The notes beneath the pieces are model-generated. The model had not been told where the DNA came from, did no database searches, and saw only the letters and a program-made list of their open reading frames with translations. Of a stretch of 40,436 bases of DNA, positions 7,293 through 15,855 are shown in pieces (positions within the stretch are counted from its first letter, which is position 1; every line of letters starts with the position of its first letter). Position numbers and translations under genes: made by a program. Source of the DNA: Proteiniphilum sp. UBA1403 (GTDB lineage: Bacteria > Bacteroidota > Bacteroidia > Bacteroidales > Dysgonomonadaceae); NCBI GenBank assembly GCA_002305715.1, contig DBQD01000048.1, positions 1-40,436 of the forward strand, written 5' to 3'.

Positions 7293-10200
7293 CTAAACCT
7301 CAATCCCTTTCACCAGCGCCTTTACCGGTCTGGGGAAAGTGTTCTTTTTTAGATAGCTGCCCCATTCATCTTTATTCGTTGAATAGTTCCTCCCGGTGAG
7401 CTCTTTCAATTCATTGGCAGCAAAATTACTCAGGTTGTAATGAATATCATCTAGATAGTCGACCAGCAACACATATCCACTCTTAGCACCGCAACGGGCC
7501 AAGGCGGCAGCGATGGTTGACTCAAGCACGGCTCCAAAAGCCTTCCAGCGGGTGTCCCAATATTTGTTGGTCATATACCCACCAATATTTTTGTCGGTCA
7601 GCAACTTCTCAAACCCGGGTATCAGTTCGGGGCTAGGTACTCGCTCCGCATAGAAGCACAAATTCACGATGCGGTTATAGAAGGGAATAATGCGTAAATC
7701 TATTCGCTCATCGTAGTAGTTTGTTTCCCGCCTTACCATACCTCCTCCGGAGAGAGTGTTCTCCAATATATGACGAATAGTTCCAGCAGCCTCTTTATAG
7801 TTGGCAAGAGCCAACAGGGCAATGTTTTGGTTGATGCGCCAAAACAGTCCTTCCAGTACATTCTTTTCTCGACCCCGTATATCGTCGTATGTTTCCACAA
7901 ATCCTCCCGGATATCCCTTGTCCTGCTCATCTCGGAAAAGGTCTGTCAGCTCGTTGAGGATCATTCCACATCCATCATCTTCTCCAAACCAGGCCAGCGC
8001 TTTCGCCAGTAGCAGCTTCGCTTTGCTGTTGGAACAAGATTGAAAACTGCTTTTCAGTTGCGACCGGCATTTATCTTTGGGCAATTTGACACATTCATAC
8101 AGGAACTCCTCTTTTCCCTCTCCCAGACTTGTTATGCGGAAATCAATCTCTTTGGGGTCGTTAATTTTATTCCCGGCTTCTCGGTTTGCATATTCATTGG
8201 GGATCAGGCCTCTGGAGAACCAATCCGACTGAAGCTCTTTCAATGGAAATCCCCGAAGTTGGGTATGTCCTATTGCTGCCATTGCAGAAAGTTGTCCAAC
8301 AAGATAACCAAGAACCGTAAGGTCGGCAGACATTCGTGTAAACTGGAGCGCATTGTGTGTTTGAGAAAATGCTTTCCCTACGACCAAGATTCCATCTAAT
8401 CCTATAGGTATAAGGGATCTGTAGGGGATCTCCACCTTGGTGATATTGGAATGTGGCAATAAAAAACCACACCTGGTATACTCTCCATATCCCACAAAAT
8501 GAGGATCATAGTCGCTGCTTGCCACCATGATCAGATCGTCGTAATGGGTTCCTTCGACTGCATCGATAAGTGTTTTTTCATATTCTCCTTTAATTCGTCT
8601 CGATTCCCTGACGGTTAAATAGGGATGAAAATCATAGTAGTGTGCCTCGTAATGCGAGAGAAACAGGCCTCTTTGTAATTCACCGATCTTAGTATTATCC
8701 AGTAAATCGTAATCAGAATTGGTAGGGGTTGGGGATGTTCCTCCTCCCGACATATTCCATTGACTGTAGTTTTGGGTGATATTGTTTCTGCTATTTCCGT
8801 GTTGGAAGCTGGCGCCGGCAAAGGCTGCAATATCGCCGTCGCCTGTCGCATCCAGCGTTACACTTCCAAACACCTTCTCCAGCTTACCGTTGCGGCATAC
8901 GAGGATGCCTTTCACCCGATTGTTATCAACAATAGATCCGCAGATGATTGCTCCTGTAATAAAGTTCACGTTGTTCTCTGCAAACCAGTTCAGGAAGTAA
9001 AGCTGACGCCCGGGTTTCTTGCTGAAATTGATTGTAGCAGATAATTTATCGGATTCCGTTTCAAGTCGTTCCAAGAAACTGTTCTCTTGCAAACCGTGGT
9101 AGTAACTCATTACACCTCCAACGGTTTTTGTCCCTCCCGGATCGTTAAAATAATCGACCGCAACCACCGTGGCGCCCATTTCTACAGCACCCATGATGGA
9201 AGGTGCACCCGACGTGCCGGCTCCGCCTACAACTATTTGAGCTTCGAGGGAATCCGTTACCTGCTTTGCAATTGAGGGACTACATTTCGCAAGGGGGATG
9301 GAAAGGTTATTCTCTTTGTATTCCTGTAGATTAAGGTCACTCAGTGGAATAAATTGTCCCGACAGGTGTACTCTCTTCTGCTTTGCCTCTTTTCCGGAGA
9401 AATTGATTCCTCTCACACACTCCGAAGCGGCTTTTCGAATGTTCAGAATCATTTCACAGTCGAGCTCCTCTTGATAGGGCTCCAGCATATAGTAGCCACC
9501 AAGCATGACAGTGGGCTTGGGAGTATCATTGGACAATGAGGTTGAACATTCATAGGCATAGTAATTAACCTGCGCATGCGCCAATGATTCATCAATCTTT
9601 TTCAGATTCCTACCTATTTCACCCGCAATGAGTCGCGCTTGCAGTTCAATCTTTTCGGGCTCTTGCGCATTGGGCGAAAACTGATACACCATAAAGGCCT
9701 GACGGTTTGTATTCTTACCCCGATGCAAATGAAGTTCATTCCTAGTCAATCCCACGCTATCCGATACGTTTACAACTTTCTTCTTCAGGTTCTCAGCACC
9801 CAAAATTTCCAGTACAAACCCTGCTTTTTCAATTTTATAGTGCTGCTGAATCAGGTTTCGACTGAACAGGAGATTCTCGGAACAATCTAAAAATCTTTTG
9901 CATTTCACGGTAAACAAGCCATGCTTGCAGGCAAGCAATGCTCCGGAGACATTTGAGCCATCTGTAATTAGTCCACACACATCGGTCATTAACAGCACAT
10001 GTACGTTCTGAAGAAGGAGGTTTCGGAGCAACCCTTTTTTGAGAGAACCGGCAAACAAGAGCAGTTCGCTGTCAAAGCAACTGTTGTTGGGTCCGGTTCC
10101 TCCCTCCCTGAATATCTCCCTTGACTCACCTTCAGGGAAAAAGAGTTGAATCAGTTCAGGGTCCCAACGGTCGAAACCGGTATCGCCTATCCACAACCTT

Positions 10201-10460
10201 CTTGTGGCAGTTATCTCGAAACCAGGCGCCGGTCGCTTCTCCACGATCAGCACTTTTAGTCCTTTCTTGGCCGCCTCTACTGCTGCAAAATAGCCAGAGA
10301 GTCCCGCACCATTGATCACAATATCATACGCTTCAAACCTGGTCTTTTCCTCAAATTGCTTGTTAATCTCGGACATCAATTGTGCTTTTGCAAAACCGGG
10401 TAGAAGCATCACCGCACCTGTTGCGGGAACACCATAGGTTAAAAACTCTCTTCTATTCAT
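7293..10460 (-). CDS. Large Tat-exported FAD-dependent oxidoreductase with two FAD folds
   Basis: The ATG at 10460 gives 1055 residues starting MNRREFLTYG, a good Tat signal (RREFL) with cleavage near FAKA. A longer frame begins at a TTG (10481). Residues 45-75 hold a first dinucleotide fold (DIVINGAGLSG ... VLIVEK). Its later motif is degenerate (FLDCSEN). A second complete PF12831-type fold starts near 408 (AQIVVGGAGTSG) and has GGTKTVGG and LDATGDGDIAA near 536-546. The C-terminal 250 or so residues look helical and repeat-like (ALAWFGEDDGCG, ALANYKEAAG), resembling HEAT-type repeats. The protein should act folded, with FAD, in the periplasm. Substrate unknown; neighbours suggest a carbohydrate. 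Confidence 0.82.
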   Translation of the reverse strand: MNRREFLTYGVPATGAVMLLPGFAKAQLMSEINKQFEEKTRFEAYDIVINGAGLSGYFAAVEAAKKGLKVLIVEKRPAPGFEITATRRLWIGDTGFDRWDPELIQLFFPEGESREIFREGGTGPNNSCFDSELLLFAGSLKKGLLRNLLLQNVHVLLMTDVCGLITDGSNVSGALLACKHGLFTVKCKRFLDCSENLLFSRNLIQQHYKIEKAGFVLEILGAENLKKKVVNVSDSVGLTRNELHLHRGKNTNRQAFMVYQFSPNAQEPEKIELQARLIAGEIGRNLKKIDESLAHAQVNYYAYECSTSLSNDTPKPTVMLGGYYMLEPYQEELDCEMILNIRKAASECVRGINFSGKEAKQKRVHLSGQFIPLSDLNLQEYKENNLSIPLAKCSPSIAKQVTDSLEAQIVVGGAGTSGAPSIMGAVEMGATVVAVDYFNDPGGTKTVGGVMSYYHGLQENSFLERLETESDKLSATINFSKKPGRQLYFLNWFAENNVNFITGAIICGSIVDNNRVKGILVCRNGKLEKVFGSVTLDATGDGDIAAFAGASFQHGNSRNNITQNYSQWNMSGGGTSPTPTNSDYDLLDNTKIGELQRGLFLSHYEAHYYDFHPYLTVRESRRIKGEYEKTLIDAVEGTHYDDLIMVASSDYDPHFVGYGEYTRCGFLLPHSNITKVEIPYRSLIPIGLDGILVVGKAFSQTHNALQFTRMSADLTVLGYLVGQLSAMAAIGHTQLRGFPLKELQSDWFSRGLIPNEYANREAGNKINDPKEIDFRITSLGEGKEEFLYECVKLPKDKCRSQLKSSFQSCSNSKAKLLLAKALAWFGEDDGCGMILNELTDLFRDEQDKGYPGGFVETYDDIRGREKNVLEGLFWRINQNIALLALANYKEAAGTIRHILENTLSGGGMVRRETNYYDERIDLRIIPFYNRIVNLCFYAERVPSPELIPGFEKLLTDKNIGGYMTNKYWDTRWKAFGAVLESTIAAALARCGAKSGYVLLVDYLDDIHYNLSNFAANELKELTGRNYSTNKDEWGSYLKKNTFPRPVKALVKGIEV

Positions 10461-10701
10461 ATGCAGTTTGTTTCCGTACAATATAACTTGCTTGATTATA
10501 GGAAGTAAAAGTACGCCTTCTTCGGTTTTTATGCAAATTTTATAGAATTCAATTCATAGACATTAACACAAAATTGCAACAGAGAGGTCCATCAAAAAGA
10601 ATGATTCCACAATAAGAGACTCGTAGGTGGTCGTCGTTTCAGATGATCTTCTCATTCTGAATGCTGTACGAATCGTTGTCTTCTTGTGGAACCAGTTGTT
10701 A
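10461..10701. other. 241-nt gap inside the redox locus
   Basis: No gene is seen. ATTCCACAA (10604-10612) and TTGTGGAA (10684-10691) bracket an imperfect long hairpin, partly inside the gap. The gap is the largest in the minus-strand locus, so the distal four genes could have their own promoter or be separated by a processing site. No clear TAnnTTTG was found on the minus strand; the best is TAAAATTTG near 10534-10542, which has one extra base. Confidence 0.4.
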
Positions 10702-12111
10702 TTACTCTGCTTTTGCTATCTCAAGAGCAGAAGTCGTAATGAAATATTTGGTCAGTGTATTGGTGATCTCCCATTCTGGCATTTCACGGTTGACAAGGAA
10801 TTGGAAAAATTTAGAGGCAACCATTCCAAAATAATCTTCATGTCCTTTCCTGTTTTCAACTGGAACGATTATCTGGTAGCGATTGGCCATGATTTTTTGG
10901 GTGGAGATGTAGGGATAGGTCTGTTGCAGATGGGCGATTAGCTCCTGCAAAGTTGCCTCAAAGACAGCTTCATCTGCAGCCGGATTCTTCTCTATATAGA
11001 GCTGGTTGATGTAATTCTCTGCTTCGTTTTGCACAATCTCCACGGTAGCAAGTGTCCCTTTGAACAGAGCGTTGTGTGTGTCTCCACCACCTGGCGGCGC
11101 TTGATAATTCCAAAGGGCTGTCACAGCAATATTCTTCCCTTTAACCTGATAGTTAATGCTTCCATTCGCATAGACACACAGGGTATCTTCTTTCAGATAC
11201 TTCTTTAGGAATTCTGGATAGGTTTCTAGGTTTGTAGAACGGGTGAAGTCGGCCATCGTCAGCTTTGTTGCCCAATGCCTTGCACCAGTAATTGTCACAT
11301 CTGTGTTGTAGTCGATCACCTGTTCCGGGAAACATTGCCAGTTGACCAAATCGATTAAGTGGGTTGCAACATCAACAATTCCTTCTCCTTGCTGCTCCAC
11401 ATCGTAGAACCATGCCGGACGAACCAGTCTATTTCCCGACACCTCTTTAAAAAAGTGATGTACACTTACCAAATTGATTGCCGGCTCATTGGGTGTTCCC
11501 TCCTGCAGATCGCCAAAAAGCGACTTATAGTTAACCAACTCCCGGGTGAGCGTATTGATGATATCGTAACGTTCCGTCATCACGTCATAGAGATAAAGGT
11601 CTCTTTCACGAGCAGCATTGAAGGCAGCTTTCAATAATTCAAAACCCTCCCTGTTGATGGCCATCGGCTTATCGGAAAGGAGATTGAAACCAGCATTGAT
11701 CGACCTTAAAATATAATCGGTTTTCTTGGCGTTGTTACCGGCAAGAACTACTACATTTCCTTTTTTTACCTCGATCATCTTTTCAAGGTAGTCGCTCCCG
11801 GCATAGACAACTTCGTGCCAGTCGGTCGGGTCCTCTACACGCTGATTATATCCATCGATACTTTGAAGGTACTGATGCAACTCATCCCCTTCGGGAGCAA
11901 AAACCAACACCGTGTCGTTGACCTGATTCTGCGGGAACTTCTGCAAGAGGGATGCATGAAAATGGCCCGGGTCCAGTACGATTAGTTCAATTTTACCATC
12001 TGCACCTGTGAAGAGATGCTTCGTATCTTTGTTTTCTTTATTTTGTGTGTTACAAGACATGACAAGAAAAAACAGGAGAATCGACGCGAAAAGATATAGA
12101 AGTTTTTTCAT
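10702..12111 (-). CDS. Lipoprotein oxidoreductase (Gfo/Idh-like with Oxidoreduct_C domain)
   Basis: This 469-residue protein begins with a lipoprotein signal (FFLVMSC, Cys20) and so is probably membrane-anchored outside the cytoplasm. An N-terminal Rossmann-like region carries VVVLAGNNAKKTDYI and LSDKPMAI, a variant of the family EKP motif. The rest resembles the putative oxidoreductase C-terminal domain PF16490, with GEGIVDVATHLIDLVNW as the likely catalytic segment. The usual GxGxxG is not obvious (VLDPGHFHASLL stands there instead), so cofactor binding is uncertain. It lies 14 nt after the next oxidoreductase gene and is probably co-transcribed. Confidence 0.78.
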   Translation of the reverse strand: MKKLLYLFASILLFFLVMSCNTQNKENKDTKHLFTGADGKIELIVLDPGHFHASLLQKFPQNQVNDTVLVFAPEGDELHQYLQSIDGYNQRVEDPTDWHEVVYAGSDYLEKMIEVKKGNVVVLAGNNAKKTDYILRSINAGFNLLSDKPMAINREGFELLKAAFNAARERDLYLYDVMTERYDIINTLTRELVNYKSLFGDLQEGTPNEPAINLVSVHHFFKEVSGNRLVRPAWFYDVEQQGEGIVDVATHLIDLVNWQCFPEQVIDYNTDVTITGARHWATKLTMADFTRSTNLETYPEFLKKYLKEDTLCVYANGSINYQVKGKNIAVTALWNYQAPPGGGDTHNALFKGTLATVEIVQNEAENYINQLYIEKNPAADEAVFEATLQELIAHLQQTYPYISTQKIMANRYQIIVPVENRKGHEDYFGMVASKFFQFLVNREMPEWEITNTLTKYFITTSALEIAKAE

Positions 12112-12125
12112 CGATTGGTTGTTCC

Positions 12126-13502
12126 TTAAATTTTGATGTAATCTGTACCATATGGGTAGCGCTGTGAGCGCTTCAACATGGCGTTTGCATATTCATTGTT
12201 CTTGAATTTCTCTAATGTTGGATCCCATTCAAGTCGTCCGGGTACTTTCATCGCTATATGACTGATCAGACACATGGTGCATGCACGGTGACCGACTTCA
12301 ACGGGAGAGATGGGCTCTTTCCGCGTTTTAATACAATCCAACCAGTTACCATGCTGGTTGTCGCTTCGGGTTAAATGAATTTCATGCTCCTTGATCTCTG
12401 AAGTGAGGATCTTAGGATCACTGGCATCCAATGCTTTCGCGCTTTTTTCCTTATCGACAGGGTCGCTCGCCGAAGCGACATAATCGCCACGGGAGACAAA
12501 AATCCAACCCTCTGTACCTTCATATCGGATGCCGTTGGGATAACCTCCACTGACCAACATGGTAATGCCATTTTCATACTCAGCATGAACCATGAAATCG
12601 CCATGCACATCCCACAATCCCGATTTTGGGAATTGGGCAACAGCCTCCACTGAAATGGGTCCGGTATATTCAGTATCCATACCCCATGCAGCAGATTCGA
12701 AATGGTGCTGGCCCCATCCAGTAATCATTCCGGCACCAAATTGTTCACAACGTAACCAACCGGGACGGTCGTAGCTATTCTGTGGGTGTACACGCATTTC
12801 GGTATAATAGACTTCGGGAGTTGAGCCCAACCACATGTCATAGTTCAGGTTATCAGGGATGGGCATCTCCGGTGCTTCCGGTCCAGATGGGTCTCCCGGC
12901 AAGCCAATTTTAACCGTGTGGAGTTTGCCGATTCTACCATTTCGCACCAGTTCTGCAGCTATTCTGAATTGGGCCCATGAACGTTGTTGTGTACCTACCT
13001 GCAAGATAACACCCTGCTTTTTAACCAAATCACTCAGGAAGCGACCTTCTGCCACCGTGAGGGAGGTGGGTTTTTGCAGATAGATGTCTTTTTTGGCCAG
13101 AGCCGCTCTGGCAGCCGGCTCAGCATGCCAATGATCGGGAGTACTGATGATGACGGCATCGATATCTTTGTTCAAGATCATCTCCTGGTAATCGTCATAC
13201 ATTTTCACATCGGAATAGTTACTCTTACCCGTTTTCTTGTTATAATAACCATCAATCATCTTCTTACCATCCAGCAATCGCTTTTTATCGACATCACAAA
13301 CGGCAACAAATTGCGCTTGCTCGTAGGGTATTGTCTCTGGAATATCGTGTGAACGCGCAATTCTTCCGACTCCTATCTGGCCAATATTGATTTTATTGCT
13401 GGGAGCATTCTTTCCAAATACAGAAACTGGTACAATGGTTGGAAAAACAGCAGTTCCCACTGCTGTTGCAGTTACATTCTTGAGGAAATTTCTTCGTTTC
13501 AT
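12126..13502 (-). CDS. Tat-exported Gfo/Idh/MocA oxidoreductase
   Basis: This 458-residue protein starts MKRRNFLKNVTAT, a canonical Tat signal (RRNFLK at 3-8), which implies export with its NAD(P) cofactor already bound. The Rossmann loop is GQIGVGRIA at about 41-49. QKP replaces the EKP catalytic motif in YLQKPTSLT. The segment GAGMITGWGQHHFESAAWGMD holds the interface histidines. Homologues in Bacteroidota act on glycosides or free sugars, with tightly bound NAD(H). It sits between the DUF6807 genes and the lipoprotein oxidoreductase gene. Confidence 0.87.
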   Translation of the reverse strand: MKRRNFLKNVTATAVGTAVFPTIVPVSVFGKNAPSNKINIGQIGVGRIARSHDIPETIPYEQAQFVAVCDVDKKRLLDGKKMIDGYYNKKTGKSNYSDVKMYDDYQEMILNKDIDAVIISTPDHWHAEPAARAALAKKDIYLQKPTSLTVAEGRFLSDLVKKQGVILQVGTQQRSWAQFRIAAELVRNGRIGKLHTVKIGLPGDPSGPEAPEMPIPDNLNYDMWLGSTPEVYYTEMRVHPQNSYDRPGWLRCEQFGAGMITGWGQHHFESAAWGMDTEYTGPISVEAVAQFPKSGLWDVHGDFMVHAEYENGITMLVSGGYPNGIRYEGTEGWIFVSRGDYVASASDPVDKEKSAKALDASDPKILTSEIKEHEIHLTRSDNQHGNWLDCIKTRKEPISPVEVGHRACTMCLISHIAMKVPGRLEWDPTLEKFKNNEYANAMLKRSQRYPYGTDYIKI

Positions 13503-13564
13503 ATGGTTTAATTATTACTATTCAAGGTAAGTTTAGAGGGTAGTATGTCCCTCAATCTGAGCAT

Positions 13565-14458
13565 TCACTCAGATTGGTACTTTGCAAATTCTTGTGCAAT
13601 TCCTGCCTCAATATGGTCTCCTGCATGTACGATTACCCGATACTTGAGATTGATTAACTCTCCTTTCTTTAACGAGATATTCGTGTCATTCTCCGGCCAG
13701 TACATGGGTGTGGGTGAAAAGAATCCATAGTCGCGAGTGAACCAAGGTGCAGGATACCAATCATTGGATGGATGCTGTAGGATTGCCAAACCTTCAGTTT
13801 TCCCCAATCTTTCTCCATGACAGTCAATCCATGCAGATACCTTCCCAAAGGTACCCTTCTCTCCGGTCGCTCCTTCGGCATTGATCATTGTACCTCCATT
13901 GGTAACCGCCAGATCGGGATCCAACCTAGCACTAAACAGGGAGTGGTTCGTTTTATCGATAATAACATCCATCAGCATCTCCATAGTAACGCAAAAATCA
14001 ATCTGATACTTATCTTTAGAAGGTGAAGTAACAATAATCAAACGCTTGTCCTTTATGGGTGCATCTGCTCCGGGTCTTCTCCAGATACATTCGTTTTCGA
14101 TTACGACTCTCTCCGCTCCCGACTCAATGATATCGGCCCGCAAGGAGATTATCTGCCCTCTTTCAAGACCTTCTTGCCAATAGTTACCCCCATTCACTTT
14201 GTCACAACCAAAGAAGAGTGAGCTGTGATGCGGATAATTGGCATTCCGCATAGAGGTAACGGATGCATTTGATAGGCCATTCAGCGGGTAGAAAAAGGGA
14301 TATTTTTCAAATTCAGAGAGAATATAACTGGTAAAAAGGTTACCATTGATGGTAATTTCTATTCTATCTCCCAGTTTTGTGGCTGCTACCTTGGATTGGG
14401 CAGAAACCTTACACTGAAAAGCGACGAGCAGGAGTATAATTGAAATAGTTTTTTTCAT
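13565..14458 (-). CDS. Secreted DUF6807 (PmoA-like) protein
   Basis: This 297-residue protein has a Sec signal at residues 1-20 ending at SAQ and no lipobox. The body matches the PmoA/DUF6807 family seen in Bacteroidota sugar loci. Features include NYPHHSSLFFGCDKVNGGNYW in the first third and ILQHPSNDWYPAPWFTRDYGFFSP near the C-terminus. The family was named for methane-oxygenase context but is mostly found with carbohydrate genes, and its function is not established. It follows a second, longer relative by 11 nt. Confidence 0.75.
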   Translation of the reverse strand: MKKTISIILLLVAFQCKVSAQSKVAATKLGDRIEITINGNLFTSYILSEFEKYPFFYPLNGLSNASVTSMRNANYPHHSSLFFGCDKVNGGNYWQEGLERGQIISLRADIIESGAERVVIENECIWRRPGADAPIKDKRLIIVTSPSKDKYQIDFCVTMEMLMDVIIDKTNHSLFSARLDPDLAVTNGGTMINAEGATGEKGTFGKVSAWIDCHGERLGKTEGLAILQHPSNDWYPAPWFTRDYGFFSPTPMYWPENDTNISLKKGELINLKYRVIVHAGDHIEAGIAQEFAKYQSE

Positions 14459-14469
14459 CGTCGAATCGT

Positions 14470-15726
14470 TTATTTGTTTCGTTTTATTTCAATTCGTGGA
14501 GTAACCGCAAAACTTCTCCAATAGGCTTCTGCTGCCTCCTTGTCAATCTGACCGTCGAACACAATCATCCGGTACTTCAGCACATAATCCTCTCCTCTCT
14601 TCAACTCCCATGATTTGTGCCGTATTGGGGAGAATTCAAAAAACAAATCGCCCCGATTTCCATTTGCATCCTCCGGCCAAACACGCACTGGTTCAGGGTG
14701 TTCACGATTTAAAGGATGACTTAAAAAGAGAATTCCGGAACGACCTTCTTCAACATCTGACTCTCCCTCAACGATACACCAACGGGCATTGCTTCCGTCT
14801 GCTTCTTTACGGTCCTTTCCTTCTGAGGTCAACACCGAACTGTTATGTTTTGTCCACTTTTCTGTAGCACGATAACCTATTCCTCCTCCATAGCGGTATA
14901 CGTCCAGCATGACTCCTTCTTTTAAGGGTGTATTGATCGCAGTTGTGTAATCAATAATCCAATATCCGGTTCCACTATTCCATACTCGCACATCAAGAAT
15001 TTCATTGATTACAATCTGATCCTCTCCTTTCGCCCCATAATCGATATGTTGCTGCAATGCCTTAAAACCGGAGTAAACATTGCCACTGGTTTCGGATGCA
15101 AAACCGGCAAATGTCACGGTTCCTTCTCCTTTATTCAGGTTCCAGAAATCAACCTCGCGCTCGCCAATGTGTGTCATTGTCCATGGCCCCCAAATTCCAT
15201 AATGATGATAATGATCTGGTGCCTGTACACGGGTTAATACTTCACCTTTGGGCGACCAAAGAGGGTGGATAAATCCAGAGCGTTTAAACAGGGGATCAAT
15301 TCCTGTTGGTGGGAACATTGTCTCATAACGATAACATATGATCGGGTGATTACCGGAGAAGAAGGTCAGATTTCCGTCTGCTTTTTCCGGATAGATTAGT
15401 GAATTCGACTGCTCTGAAAGGGTAGTTTCTTCCAAACGGACAACATATTTCCGGACGCTTTTCTTGGAGGATACACCTTTTATCAGAAACCAGAGACGGG
15501 TGGAGTGTCCTCTCTCTATTTGACATGGGATGAGACCTTCACCCAATTGGGATACTTCATACAGATGCAACTTGAGGCTATCACAGTGATAGTTAATTTG
15601 ATCGAGCGGAATGGAGACAGGGACATCCACATACGCTTCGTCAAAACTGACCGTGAAGCTGAACAGGTCCTTCGCCGATAGTTGAGTTGAAAGGAGGAGG
15701 AGCAAAATTGAAAATACGCTTTTCAT
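14470..15726 (-). CDS. Secreted DUF6807 (PmoA-like) protein, long form
   Basis: With the ATG at 15726 the protein has 418 residues and a clean Sec signal (MKSVFSILLLLLSTQLSAKD). Upstream in-frame starts at 15735, 15750 and 15771 only add residues before the signal. About 80 extra N-terminal residues form a beta-rich region. The shared core follows, with DHYHHYGIWGPW, FWNLNKGEGTV, and FLSHPLNREHPEPVRVWP near the end. It is paralogous in outline to the neighbouring 297-residue protein. The conserved His-rich HYHHYG segment could bind metal or substrate; this is inference. Confidence 0.75.
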   Translation of the reverse strand: MKSVFSILLLLLSTQLSAKDLFSFTVSFDEAYVDVPVSIPLDQINYHCDSLKLHLYEVSQLGEGLIPCQIERGHSTRLWFLIKGVSSKKSVRKYVVRLEETTLSEQSNSLIYPEKADGNLTFFSGNHPIICYRYETMFPPTGIDPLFKRSGFIHPLWSPKGEVLTRVQAPDHYHHYGIWGPWTMTHIGEREVDFWNLNKGEGTVTFAGFASETSGNVYSGFKALQQHIDYGAKGEDQIVINEILDVRVWNSGTGYWIIDYTTAINTPLKEGVMLDVYRYGGGIGYRATEKWTKHNSSVLTSEGKDRKEADGSNARWCIVEGESDVEEGRSGILFLSHPLNREHPEPVRVWPEDANGNRGDLFFEFSPIRHKSWELKRGEDYVLKYRMIVFDGQIDKEAAEAYWRSFAVTPRIEIKRNK

Positions 15727-15855
15727 TCTTATCATTATTAAATCTTTCATGATCGAACTTTCTACAATCATATTTCATTCACATGGTACAAACCACCCCT
15801 GTTTTTGCAAACAGACCAACTACATCTTCATCTGTATATCTACGAAGACAGAGAC

